61,948 nt of DNA from Sphingomonadaceae bacterium (lineage in GTDB: Bacteria; Pseudomonadota; Alphaproteobacteria; Sphingomonadales; Sphingomonadaceae), in the NCBI GenBank assembly GCA_947451145.1, contig CANFXW010000020.1, positions 1 to 61,948 of the forward strand. The letters are read 5' to 3'. The position numbers were made by a program, and so were the translations under genes. The notes below the pieces were generated by a model. That model was not told where the DNA came from. It worked only from the letters and a program-made list of their open reading frames with translations, and did no database searches. Below, piece after piece: positions 26,684-35,355 of the stretch (the first letter of the stretch is position 1; every line of letters begins with the position of its first letter).

Positions 26684-27409
26684 TCAATCATAAACGCACT
26701 CATCAAAGTCCGATGTCTTGATGACCCGGCTTGACCGCGCGATCGCGTTGCCGTGCCTGCGGGTAAAGCCGCCCGGATCAACCACTTCGCGCTTTTTGGG
26801 GTTGGGGAGGGCGGCGGCGATCCTTGCGGCTTCCACCGTGCTCAGCCGCGCGGCGGAGTGGCCATAGTACCGCTGCGATGCCGCCTCTGCGCCATAGGTG
26901 CCGACGCCGGTCTCGGCGACGTTGAGGTACACTTCCATGATCCGGCGCTTGCCCCAGATGTTCTCGATCAGCACGGTGAACCAGGCCTCAAGCCCTTTGC
27001 GGAAATAGCCGCCGCCCTGCCACAGGAACACGTTCTTGGCGGTCTGCTGGCTGATCGTCGATCCGCCGCGAATGCGCCCGCCGCGCTGGTTGCGCTCAAA
27101 GGCCTTTTGCATCGCATCAACGTCAAAGCCCGAGTGGCTGCAGAACTTTCCGTCCTCCCCTGCGATCACCGCGGCGACCATGTTGCGGTCTATGCGAGAG
27201 AGCGGCGTCCAGTCTTTCTCGATGCCGTTAGGGTCCATGATCATCGTTGCGGTGATCGGCACCGGCAGCCATTTCAGCAGCACAACATAGAACAGACTAA
27301 GGCCGACAAACCACACGATGGCGCGCGCCACCCACCAGCACGAGCGGTAAAACCAGCCGCGGTTGGGGCTGGGGCGGGGCAGGCGGGGAAGGCGGAGGCG
27401 GCGCAGCAT
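26684..27409 (-). CDS. mtgA: Monofunctional biosynthetic peptidoglycan transglycosylase
   Basis: 241-residue inner-membrane-anchored GT51 glycosyltransferase that polymerises lipid II. One N-terminal helix (IVWFVGLSLFYVVLLKWL) is followed by the catalytic motif AGEDGKFCSHSGFD (catalytic Glu), RGGSTISQQTAKN, and KRRIMEVYLNVAETG with the second catalytic Glu. No transpeptidase domain follows, separating it from class A PBPs. It is divergent from the outer-membrane protein gene at 27517. Confidence 0.95.
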   Translation of the reverse strand: MLRRLRLPRLPRPSPNRGWFYRSCWWVARAIVWFVGLSLFYVVLLKWLPVPITATMIMDPNGIEKDWTPLSRIDRNMVAAVIAGEDGKFCSHSGFDVDAMQKAFERNQRGGRIRGGSTISQQTAKNVFLWQGGGYFRKGLEAWFTVLIENIWGKRRIMEVYLNVAETGVGTYGAEAASQRYYGHSAARLSTVEAARIAAALPNPKKREVVDPGGFTRRHGNAIARSSRVIKTSDFDECVYD

Positions 27410-27516
27410 CTGCGGCAGGTCTAGCCGCTACTGACGGCTTCGCCAATATTGATCGTCTGGTTCCTGTTGCATTGGCAGCGAAGATCGCTGAATGGGCCGG
27501 ACCGGAGGGTCCCAAA

Positions 27517-28308
27517 ATGCCGATAAAACTGTCCGTTTCCGCAATCGTGTTGGCGCTTGCTTTGTCATCGCCTGCTCTGGCCGAGGAACGCGATTTCTGC
27601 GCCAACCGGCCGGGGCTCGATACGCCTGCCTGTACGCTGGCGCCGGGTGACGCGATGATCGAGGTCGGGCTGCTAGGCTGGAGCCATCAGGGCGATGCCG
27701 CAGGCCGCGATGATACGCTGACGCTGGGTGACACCACCTTGCGGCTGGGCCTTACGCCGCGATCCGAGATTGATTTGGGCTTTACCTCTTACGTCCGTGA
27801 CCGGACGCGCGATGCATCGGGCGTGAGCTCTTCCGCCAGCACCGGCGATGCGACCATCGCCTTCCGCCGCGGGCTTGCGGGACCGAACGGGCCGATTGCC
27901 CTTCAGGCCTATGTCTCGCTGCCGGTGGGCAAGTCGCCGGGTGGCGCGGGCGATTGGGGCGCGGGCATGCTGGTGCCGATGGGGTTCAACCTTGGTCATG
28001 GCTTCCAGTTCACCCTTACGCCCGAGGCCGATGCGGCGGTGAATGCCAGCGGATCTGGGCGGCACTTCGCCTTCGGCAGCGCGGCGGGGATTTCGCATGG
28101 GCTGGGCAAGGCGCTGTCGCTGACCGTTGAGGCGAGTGTCTTTCGCGATCTCGACCCTTCAGGCCACGATACGCAGGCCATGGTTGCGGAATCGCTTGCA
28201 TGGCAGGCGGGTAAGCGGTTCCAGTTGGATATTGAGGCCGACGAGCGACTGGCCGGCGGTGTCCCCGATCACTCGCTGATGGTTGGTCTCGCGCGGCGTT
28301 TCCGCTGA
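27517..28308 (+). CDS. Outer-membrane transporter-like protein
   Basis: 263 residues with a signal peptide (SVSAIVLALALSSPALA) and a predicted beta-barrel of alternating hydrophobic strands (MIEVGLLGWSHQGD, LRLGLTPRSEIDLGFTSY, ATIAFRRGLAG, FQFTLTPEADA) ending HSLMVGLARRFR. It resembles the phenol-degradation-associated MetA/transporter family. GGAGGG precedes the ATG at 27517. CANRPGLDTPAC near the N-terminus may form a disulfide. Cargo unknown. Confidence 0.75.
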   Translation: MPIKLSVSAIVLALALSSPALAEERDFCANRPGLDTPACTLAPGDAMIEVGLLGWSHQGDAAGRDDTLTLGDTTLRLGLTPRSEIDLGFTSYVRDRTRDASGVSSSASTGDATIAFRRGLAGPNGPIALQAYVSLPVGKSPGGAGDWGAGMLVPMGFNLGHGFQFTLTPEADAAVNASGSGRHFAFGSAAGISHGLGKALSLTVEASVFRDLDPSGHDTQAMVAESLAWQAGKRFQLDIEADERLAGGVPDHSLMVGLARRFR

Positions 28309-28342
28309 ACCACAGCTCTGTCGAAATTTTTTTGGCGCTGCG

Positions 28343-28367
28343 GGAATAATCTCCGCCCTGCCGCGTT
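28343..28367 (+). promoter_or_regulatory. EcfG-type (general stress) promoter
   Basis: GGAAT, 16 bases, CGTT matches the alphaproteobacterial EcfG promoter consensus (GGAAC-N16/17-CGTT) with one mismatch. It lies about 70 bases before the start of the 54-residue secreted peptide on the same strand. Confidence 0.5.
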
Positions 28368-28434
28368 GTATCTCTGTGCAAGGTGAAACGCAGCTTCTGC
28401 TGATCGCTCTGCCGCCCCGAAATTGGAGATTACG

Positions 28435-28599
28435 ATGATCAAGAAGCTTATGTCCTGCGCTGCTGCTGCGGCTCTTATCGCTGCCGGCGCGACATCGCTG
28501 AGCGCTACCGCCAATGCCCGCGAAGGCGCACAGTCAGTCGGCGGCGGCGTGAAGTGCTATTACTATCTCGGCGTCCAGTACTGCTACAAGGGCGTCTAA
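28435..28599 (+). CDS. 54-residue secreted peptide with Cys-Tyr motifs
   Basis: A short gene with ATTGGAG nine to ten bases before its ATG and a strong terminator 28 bases after the stop. The product has a signal peptide (MIKKLMSCAAAAALIAAG to SATANA) and a mature part of about 26 residues, REGAQSVGGG then VKCYYYLGVQYCYKGV. The two cysteines flanking a Tyr-rich core could form a small disulfide loop. No family recognised. The upstream EcfG-like promoter suggests expression in stress or stationary phase. Confidence 0.75.
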   Translation: MIKKLMSCAAAAALIAAGATSLSATANAREGAQSVGGGVKCYYYLGVQYCYKGV

Positions 28600-28626
28600 G
28601 CCCTTCCAGCGTCTGCGCTGAACAGA

Positions 28627-28667
28627 GAAAACCCCGCAGATCCGGCTTGGTTCTGCGGGGTTTTTCT
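28627..28667. terminator. Bidirectional intrinsic terminator
   Basis: AACCCCGCAGA pairs with TCTGCGGGGTT around an 11-base loop; the stem is followed by a T run on the plus strand and preceded by AAAA, which gives a U run on the minus strand. It can end both the peptide gene and the convergent rpoH. Confidence 0.9.
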
Positions 28668-28697
28668 TGTCTGCCTTGCGGGTTGCCCCAAGGACTA

Positions 28698-29624
28698 TCA
28701 GCCCGCCGGAAGCAGGCGCTTTTCACCAGCGATCTTCAGCATCGCCTTTTGCAGCTTTTCGAAAGCGCGCACTTCGATCTGGCGGACGCGCTCGCGGCTG
28801 ACGTTGTACTGCTGCGAGAGGTCTTCGAGCGTCTTGGGCTCGTCGATCAGGCGGCGTTCGGTCAGGATGTGCTGTTCGCGCTCGTTCAGCGCGCCCATCG
28901 CCTCGGCGAGCAGCGCGTGGCGGTGGCCGGCTTCCTGCGCATCGGCGACCATTTCGTCCTGCAGCGGGCCGTTGTCCTCCAGCATGTCCTGCCACTGGCC
29001 TTCGCCATCTTCGTTGAACGAGATGTTGAGGCTGGCATCGCCGCCCATCATCATGCGGCGGTTCATGTTGACCACCTCATGCTCGGAAACGCCCAGCTTG
29101 GTGGCGATTGCCGTCACCTGATCGGGGTGAAGATCCGAATCCTCATAGGCATCGAGGTTCTTCTTCATCCGGCGCAGGTTGAAGAACAGCTTCTTCTGCG
29201 CGGCGGTGGTGCCCATCTTGACGAGGCTCCACGAGCGCAGGATGAATTCCTGGATCGAAGCCTTGATCCACCACATCGCGTAGGTCGCGAGGCGGAAGCC
29301 GCGATCGGGTTCGAATTTCTTGACGCCCTGCATCAGGCCGATGTTGCCTTCGGAAATCAGCTCGGAAACCGGCAGGCCATAGCCGCGATAGCCCATGGCG
29401 ATCTTCGCCACGAGCCGCAGGTGGCTGGTAACCAGCTGCTTGGCCGCTTCGGGATCCTGATGTTCGGCGTAACGCTTTGCCAGCATGTATTCCTGCTCGG
29501 GAGCGAGCATCGGAAACTTGCGGATCTCTGCGAGATAGCGGTTCAGACCGGCATCGCTGTTCAGCGCAGGAACTGAAGTTGGCGCAGCCGGCAGGTTGCT
29601 GTCGTGTTCGGACATGGTCTTCAT
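28698..29624 (-). CDS. rpoH: RNA polymerase sigma factor RpoH (sigma-32)
   Basis: 308-residue heat-shock sigma factor. Region 1.2 is LNRYLAEIRKFPMLAPEQEYMLAKRY, region 2 is HLRLVAKIAMGYRGYGLPVSELISEGNIGLMQGVKKF with the -10-reading ATYAMWWIKASIQEFIL, the RpoH box lies in the segment QKKLFFNLRRMKK, and region 4.2 is TLEDLSQQYNVSRERVRQIEVRAFEKLQ. The start is either 29624 or 29615 (MSEHDSN). A promoter with a perfect TATAAT lies at 29696-29724, overlapping the end of rluD. It controls chaperone and protease genes. Confidence 0.95.
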   Translation of the reverse strand: MKTMSEHDSNLPAAPTSVPALNSDAGLNRYLAEIRKFPMLAPEQEYMLAKRYAEHQDPEAAKQLVTSHLRLVAKIAMGYRGYGLPVSELISEGNIGLMQGVKKFEPDRGFRLATYAMWWIKASIQEFILRSWSLVKMGTTAAQKKLFFNLRRMKKNLDAYEDSDLHPDQVTAIATKLGVSEHEVVNMNRRMMMGGDASLNISFNEDGEGQWQDMLEDNGPLQDEMVADAQEAGHRHALLAEAMGALNEREQHILTERRLIDEPKTLEDLSQQYNVSRERVRQIEVRAFEKLQKAMLKIAGEKRLLPAG

Positions 29625-29695
29625 AATCCTTTCTTCGTCGGCTTACCCTTGCTGGACCCTTAATAGGCATCCATCGGTGGTAACCACTGGGAGTT

Positions 29696-29724
29696 ATTAT
29701 AGTTCAATCGATAGAAAAATTCAC
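29696..29724 (-). promoter_or_regulatory. rpoH promoter (sigma-70 type)
   Basis: On the minus strand, TATAAT is preceded by 17 bases and GTGAAT. The -10 is perfect and the -35 matches TTGACA at three positions. It is about 70 bases before the rpoH start and overlaps the rluD stop codon. Confidence 0.6.
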
Positions 29725-30674
29725 GATAATTCGACGAGCAGCGCCTCCATGTCGGCGGGCAACTTGGCGGAAAAGTGCAGATGCTCGCCCGTAACGGGGT
29801 GGATGAAGCCAAGCTCGGCGGCGTGCAGGGCCTGGCGGTGGAAATCCAGATTGTTGAGTTTGGCGCGCACTTTTGCGTGGATTCGTCCATAGGCTGGATC
29901 GCCCAATAGCCCATGGCCAATTGACGCCATATGAACGCGTACCTGGTGGGTTCGCCCGGTTTCAAGCCGGCATTCGACGAGGGCAGCGCCGTTCAGCCGC
30001 TTCACGGTCTTGTAATGGGTGACCGAATGCTTGCCGCGGCCGGTATCTTCGTCGTCGGGGATCAGCGCCATCTTCTTGCGGTCTTTGTTCGAGCGGGCGA
30101 TGGTGCCACTGACGGTTCCCGCCACCGGCATCGGATGCCCGCCAACGATCGCGAGGTAGGCGCGCTCGATTGAATGGTCTGAGAACTGCCGCGCCAGCCC
30201 TTCGTGCGCCTTGTCCGACTTGGCGACCACCAAGAGCCCCGAGGTATCCTTGTCGATCCGGTGGACAATCCCTGGCCGTGCAACACCGCCTATGCCCGAT
30301 AGCTGGCCCTTGCAGTGGTGGAGCAGCGCGTTGACTAGCGTGCCGTCCAGATTGCCCGCCGCCGGGTGGACCACCAGCCCGGCGGGCTTGTCGACGACGA
30401 TCAGCCACTCGTCCTCATAGGCGATGGTCAGGGGAATATCCTGCGCCTGCGCCTCGGACGGGATCGCGGCGGGGACGCGGATGGTGAAGGGCGTGCCCGC
30501 GGTGGGCTTCAGCGAGCCTTGCGAAACCGGCTTGCCGCCCAGCTCCACCCGGCCTTCGCCCATCAGCGCCTTGACGCGTTCACGGCTGAGCCCGCTGGCC
30601 GAGGCGAGGGCCTTATCGAGCCGCTCCCCCCCATCAGCGATCACGCCGGAAATGATGTCTTCTCCCCCGTTCAT
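29721..30674 (-). CDS. rluD: 23S rRNA pseudouridine synthase RluD
   Basis: About 317 residues. An N-terminal S4 RNA-binding domain (RLDKALASASGLSRERVKALMGEGRVEL) is followed by the RluA-type catalytic domain with the active-site Asp in VHRIDKDTSGLLVVAKSD, and the GRTHQVRVHMASIGHGLLGDPAYG motif. It would make pseudouridines in helix 69. The ATG at 30674 opens MNGGEDIISG; the longer frame is not used. It starts only 16 bases from the divergent JAMM gene. Confidence 0.92.
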   Translation of the reverse strand: MNGGEDIISGVIADGGERLDKALASASGLSRERVKALMGEGRVELGGKPVSQGSLKPTAGTPFTIRVPAAIPSEAQAQDIPLTIAYEDEWLIVVDKPAGLVVHPAAGNLDGTLVNALLHHCKGQLSGIGGVARPGIVHRIDKDTSGLLVVAKSDKAHEGLARQFSDHSIERAYLAIVGGHPMPVAGTVSGTIARSNKDRKKMALIPDDEDTGRGKHSVTHYKTVKRLNGAALVECRLETGRTHQVRVHMASIGHGLLGDPAYGRIHAKVRAKLNNLDFHRQALHAAELGFIHPVTGEHLHFSAKLPADMEALLVELS

Positions 30675-30690
30675 GTTAAGGTAGTTGGGT

Positions 30691-31086
30691 ATGGAGATCA
30701 GGGTGACAAGTGGCGCAATGGCCACACTACGCAAAGAAGCGCAATTGGCCGCCCCGAACGAGGCCTGCGGGCTGCTGCTGGGGCAGGGCGGGGTGATCGA
30801 AAACGCGCAGCTTTGCGCCAATGTTTCGCCTGATCCCGCGCGCCATTTCGAAATCGACCCCGCCGCACTGATCGCCGCGCACAAGGCTGAGCGCGAGGGC
30901 GGGCCGCAACTGATCGGCTATTGGCACTCGCACCCGAATGGCCTTTCCGATCCCTCCGCCACCGATCGCGAACAGGCGACCGGCGATGGCCGGGTCTGGG
31001 CGATTGTCGCGGACGAGGGGGTAACCTTTTGGCAGGACACAATTGATGGCTTTGAAGCGCTTCCCACGCGACTCATCGAAGGCTAA
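30691..31086 (+). CDS. M67-family (JAB1/MPN/JAMM) metallopeptidase
   Basis: About 131 residues, a single JAMM domain. EACGLLLGQGG supplies the upstream Glu, and YWHSHPNGLSDPSATD is the HxH-x7-S-x2-D zinc motif. Prokaryotic relatives remove C-terminal residues from ubiquitin-like sulfur carriers, as in thiamine or cysteine synthesis; the partner is not adjacent here. ATG at 30691 is preferred over TTG at 30685. It is divergent from rluD with 16 bases between start codons, and 32 bases upstream of chpT. Confidence 0.85.
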   Translation: MEIRVTSGAMATLRKEAQLAAPNEACGLLLGQGGVIENAQLCANVSPDPARHFEIDPAALIAAHKAEREGGPQLIGYWHSHPNGLSDPSATDREQATGDGRVWAIVADEGVTFWQDTIDGFEALPTRLIEG

Positions 31087-31118
31087 GGAACGCTAACCAA
31101 GTCAGTGAAAGCCCATCC

Positions 31119-31754
31119 ATGACCATTTCCGCCATAGACCTTGCCTCCATGCTCTGTTCGCGGCTGTGCCACGATATGTTGAGCCCGGTGGGGGCGATGG
31201 CGAACGGGCTGGAGCTGCTCGCCGAGGAGCGCGACAGCGAGATGCGGGTGCGGATTGTCGAGCTGCTCGAACAGAGCGCCAAGACCAGCGCCGACAAGCT
31301 CAAGTTCTTCCGGCTGGCCTTCGGCGCGGCGGGCGGCTTTGGCGATGCGGTGCCGGTGGACGAGGCACGCTCGGTGATCGAGGCGCTGGCGGGTGCCCGC
31401 ATCACGCTGGAATGGAATGTTGCTTCACCGACCCTGCCGAAGCCTGCGGTGAAGGTGCTGCTCAATCTCGCGCTGTTCGGGATCGAGGCGCTGGTACGCG
31501 GCGGCACATTGGAACTGGGCGCGGAACTGCGCGACGGTTCGAGCGAGATTGTTGTCCGCGCTACGGGTCCGAAGATCGCCTTTGACGAAACCGTCGGCAA
31601 GGCGCTTGATGGCAGTCTGCCCGAGAGCGAACTTTCCAGCCGCACCGCGCCAGCCGCGCTGATCCACCAGCTGGCCGCTGGCCTTGGTGGCGGCCTGCAA
31701 TATGCCCTCAGCCCCGAAGCGCTCGTGATGGGCGCGGTTTTGCCTGCGAACTGA
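31119..31754 (+). CDS. chpT: Histidine phosphotransferase ChpT
   Basis: 211 residues. The DHp-like helical hairpin carries the phosphoacceptor His18 in LCSRLCHDMLSPVGAMANGLELLAEE, followed by a degenerate Bergerat-fold domain (VKVLLNLALFGIEALVRGG; IHQLAAGLGGGLQY) that no longer binds ATP. In Caulobacter, ChpT passes phosphate from CckA to CtrA and CpdR to drive the cell cycle. It is followed 6 bases later by ampD. Confidence 0.88.
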   Translation: MTISAIDLASMLCSRLCHDMLSPVGAMANGLELLAEERDSEMRVRIVELLEQSAKTSADKLKFFRLAFGAAGGFGDAVPVDEARSVIEALAGARITLEWNVASPTLPKPAVKVLLNLALFGIEALVRGGTLELGAELRDGSSEIVVRATGPKIAFDETVGKALDGSLPESELSSRTAPAALIHQLAAGLGGGLQYALSPEALVMGAVLPAN

Positions 31755-31760
31755 CCGGCG

Positions 31761-32483
31761 ATGGCTGGCGACATGCGTGACTGGCTGGTCCATGCCCACG
31801 TGCCATCGCCCAATTTCAACGCGCGGCTGTTGCCCGTCACGATGGTGGTGCTCCACTACACCGGCCTGCCGACCGCCGAGGAGGCATTGGCGCGGCTGAC
31901 CGATGGCGGCCACGCCAATCCGGTGTCTGCGCATTACATGATCGACGAGGCCGGCAAGGTCATCCAGCTGGTCGATGAAGAACACCGCGCCTGGCACGCG
32001 GGCGCGAGTTACTGGCGCGGCATTCGCGATGTGAATTCGGCCAGCGTCGGCATCGAGATCGTCAATCCCGGGCACGAATGGGGCTACACCGATTTCCCCG
32101 ATGCGCAGATCGAGGCGCTGCTGCCGCTGCTGGGCGACATCAAGAAGCGGCACGGCATCTCGCGGTCCAACGTGGTCGGCCATTCGGACATTGCCCCGGC
32201 GCGCAAGATGGACCCTGGCGAGAAGTTCCCGTGGGAGCGACTGGCGCGCCACAAGCTCGCCCTGCCGATGCCGCGGCCGTCATACCAGCAGGTATTCGAC
32301 AACGACGGCGCCTTTTACCTTGCGCTGGAGCGGTTTGGCTATGACATCACCGATGGACCTGCCGCGGTGCGCGCCTTCGAGCGGCGCTGGCGGCCGGACC
32401 TGATCACCGGCGAAGTCGACGGCGAGATCTGCGCGCTGCTGTTCGAGCTGTTGCTGCAGCGGGATTTGGGGAAGGCGCGGTAG
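31761..32483 (+). CDS. N-acetylmuramoyl-L-alanine amidase (AmpD-like)
   Basis: 240 residues of the Amidase_2 (T7 lysozyme-like) fold. The zinc ligands appear in TMVVLHYTG and VVGHSDIAPARKMDPGEKFPW, and substrate contacts in HAGASYWRGIRDVNSASVGIEI. A C-terminal peptidoglycan-binding-like helix bundle (GAFYLALERFGYDITDG) follows. It may recycle anhydromuropeptides in the cytoplasm as AmpD does; no signal peptide is seen. Downstream is rnpB. Confidence 0.9.
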   Translation: MAGDMRDWLVHAHVPSPNFNARLLPVTMVVLHYTGLPTAEEALARLTDGGHANPVSAHYMIDEAGKVIQLVDEEHRAWHAGASYWRGIRDVNSASVGIEIVNPGHEWGYTDFPDAQIEALLPLLGDIKKRHGISRSNVVGHSDIAPARKMDPGEKFPWERLARHKLALPMPRPSYQQVFDNDGAFYLALERFGYDITDGPAAVRAFERRWRPDLITGEVDGEICALLFELLLQRDLGKAR

Positions 32484-32517
32484 GTTGGTGCTTTTCGTGA
32501 AGCGTGCTAGGGCGATC

Positions 32518-32910
<393 letters not shown>

Positions 32911-32928
<18 letters not shown>

Positions 32929-34269
32929 TATTTCCTGTTCGGGTTCCAGCAGTCGCAGGATCGGTTTGTGGAACACCACCATGAACAGGCTCGCCGAACC
33001 GGCGACTGCAGCAAGCAAGGTCCAATAAAGCGGCGCCCCCAGCGGTTCATAGAAACGCCCCATCCAGCCGAGCAGGAAATAGCTGAGCATCGTGCTCGCC
33101 TGCATGATCGCCATCATTGTTGCGTTTACAGAAGCGGGGGAATCGCGAGAGACGAGCGACTGGATTGGCGGCTCGATCCATCCGAAGCTGAAATCAAAGA
33201 CAAAGAAGAACAGGATCCAAAGCAGGATCGGCACCAGCGGCAGCAGGGCAAACCCGGCGACCAGAAGGAAAGCAAGTGCGATACCGCCATAACCAATTAC
33301 CAGCTTGGTGAAATCATGCGGCTCGCGGCGACTTTTGTTCATGGCAATCCACAGGCGGCTGGAGATCATGACGCCAGCAACTGTGAACAGGCCATCGATG
33401 GTTCCCATCCAGGTTACCGGCATCTCCCAGCCCAAGATATTGCGATCAACTGCGGTGTCAGCCCAGACAAACATGATGCCATAGGGTTGCAAGGCCGCTG
33501 TATTATAGAGCGTATAGGGCACCAGAAGGCACAAGATCGCACCAATCCGGCGCCACTCCGCCCGGGTCAGCTTTTGTCGGACGCTGCGCGGGGCAAGGTC
33601 ACCAGACGGGAGATAGCGCTGTCCCGCCAGATAGGTGGCAAGTCCGATCAACATGCCGATGCCGGCGACGCCGAAACCCCAGTGCCACGATACTTTCTCG
33701 CCCAGCGTACCAATCACCAGCGGCGCGATCAGGGCGCCGATGTTCAGGGTGATCAGGTAAATGCCAAAGGCCCGGGTGCGGCGGTGGTCTTCCTGTGAAT
33801 AGAGCAGGCCAACCTGCGCATACATATTGCCGATCACGCCGCCCGCGCCGAGCACGATCAGCGACAGGGCAACAAGGAACAGGTGTTCCGACGCCATGGT
33901 CAAATGTCCGGCCGACATCATCAGGCAGCCCAGCGTTACCGTCCGCCGCTTGCCCAGCACTCGGTCACCCAGCCAGGCCCCCAGCAGCGGCGTGCCGCTG
34001 ATAAGCCCTGAATAGATGCCATAGGTCTGCGCGGCAAAGGCCAGATCGGTCAGCGGCCCGAACAGGCTTTCCAGTGCCGAGCGGAATGCCCGGAGGCCGA
34101 TCACGTCTTGCGCATGATCAGGCAGCAGCAGGTACTTGGTCATGTAAAGCATGAGCAGCGCCTGCATTCCGTAGAATGAAAAACGCTCCCACAGGTGGGT
34201 GGTGGCAAGGACTGTCAGACCGCGCGGATGGCCGAATAGCTGTGCTTGCTCTGCCGGTTCGTCCATCAA
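32911..34269 (-). CDS. POT-family proton-dependent peptide transporter
   Basis: 452 residues, 12-14 transmembrane helices of the MFS-related POT family. Family marks are FGHPRGLTVLATTHLWERFSFYGMQALL, the YGIYSGLISGTPLLGAWLGDRVLGKR loop, and GIYLITLNIGALIAP. The usual first Glu of the ExxER motif is His here (THLWER), while the second Glu and the Arg are kept; this may alter proton coupling. Its stop overlaps the 3' end of rnpB. It is divergent from the KirBac channel. Confidence 0.9.
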
Positions 34270-34448
34270 TGCCCCTGGCTGCCCTGTTGTCCGTGGGTAA
34301 GACTATGGGAATACCCGGGAAAGACAAAACAATATTAGGAATAATCGATAAGATAATGATTTTTACCTAAAGATATTGGATTTGCCTGCGCGATTACCGG
34401 TTTCTGGCGGAATTGCCGCATCCGATTATTCCCGCTATCCATAGCCAT

Positions 34449-35348
34449 ATGGCCGAACCATCCGTCCCTCCGCGTTCGTTTTCTGAGTCTCTCAGGGGTA
34501 AGGACTGGCTCGACGTTGGTCGTCGCGGACAAAAGGGGCACTTGTTCGAAGATCTGTACCACCGCTCGGTCCGCATGGGCTGGACGGCGTTCTTCGGGCT
34601 GTTCGCACTGGTGTTTCTGGCGCTGAACCTGTTCTTTGCCGGGCTCTATCTGCTTGATGCCGAAGGTCTGGTGCACGGCGTCGATACCGGAACGACGAGC
34701 CCCTTCCTGCGGTGCTTTTTCTTCAGCGTCCACACCATTGCCACTGTCGGCTATGGCAACGTCTATCCCGCCTCGCTCTATGTAAACGCGGTTGTGGTGA
34801 TCGAGATTGCCGTGGGCATTCTGGTGATCGCGCTGACATCGGGCCTCGCGTTCGCCCGGTTTTCGATCCCGACAGCGCGGATCCTGTTTTCCGACGTGGC
34901 GATTGTACGCATGTTCGAGGGCGTTCCGACGCTGATGTTCCGCGCCGCCAACCAGCGCAACAACTTCATCGTCGAGGCCAGCGTGCGGCTATCGTTACTG
35001 CGTACCGAGGCTGACGGGGATGGAACCTTGCGACGGTTCTATGATCTGCCCCTGGTGCGATCGACATCTCCAGCCTTTTCGCTGTCATGGCTGGTGATGC
35101 ACCGGATCGATGAGGCCAGCCCGCTCTACGGGATGAAGCAGGAAGACTGGGAGGCAAGCGGCGATGAGCTGGTTGTGCTGATGACAGGCACCGATTCAAG
35201 CCTTGCCCAGTTCATTTCTGCCCGCCATGCCTTCGGTCCGGACCGCGTGAAGTGGAACCACCGTTTTGCCGATATCCTTGGCACAGACAGCGACGGGCGG
35301 CGATGGATCGATTACGGCCGCTTCCACGAAATCCAGCCCGAAGGATAG
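34449..35348 (+). CDS. Inward-rectifier potassium channel, KirBac type
   Basis: About 299 residues. A slide helix (LFEDLYHRSVRMGWTAFF) leads to TM1 (GLFALVFLALNLFFAGLYLL), a pore helix and the selectivity filter TVGYGN (near residue 100), then TM2 (VNAVVVIEIAVGILVIALTSGLAFARFS). The C-terminal cytoplasmic IRK immunoglobulin-like domain starts FSDVAIVRMFEGVPTLMFRAANQRNN. It conducts K+ at the inner membrane. The start at 34449 is preferred over 34413. Confidence 0.95.
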   Translation: MAEPSVPPRSFSESLRGKDWLDVGRRGQKGHLFEDLYHRSVRMGWTAFFGLFALVFLALNLFFAGLYLLDAEGLVHGVDTGTTSPFLRCFFFSVHTIATVGYGNVYPASLYVNAVVVIEIAVGILVIALTSGLAFARFSIPTARILFSDVAIVRMFEGVPTLMFRAANQRNNFIVEASVRLSLLRTEADGDGTLRRFYDLPLVRSTSPAFSLSWLVMHRIDEASPLYGMKQEDWEASGDELVVLMTGTDSSLAQFISARHAFGPDRVKWNHRFADILGTDSDGRRWIDYGRFHEIQPEG

Positions 35349-35355
35349 GCTGGGA

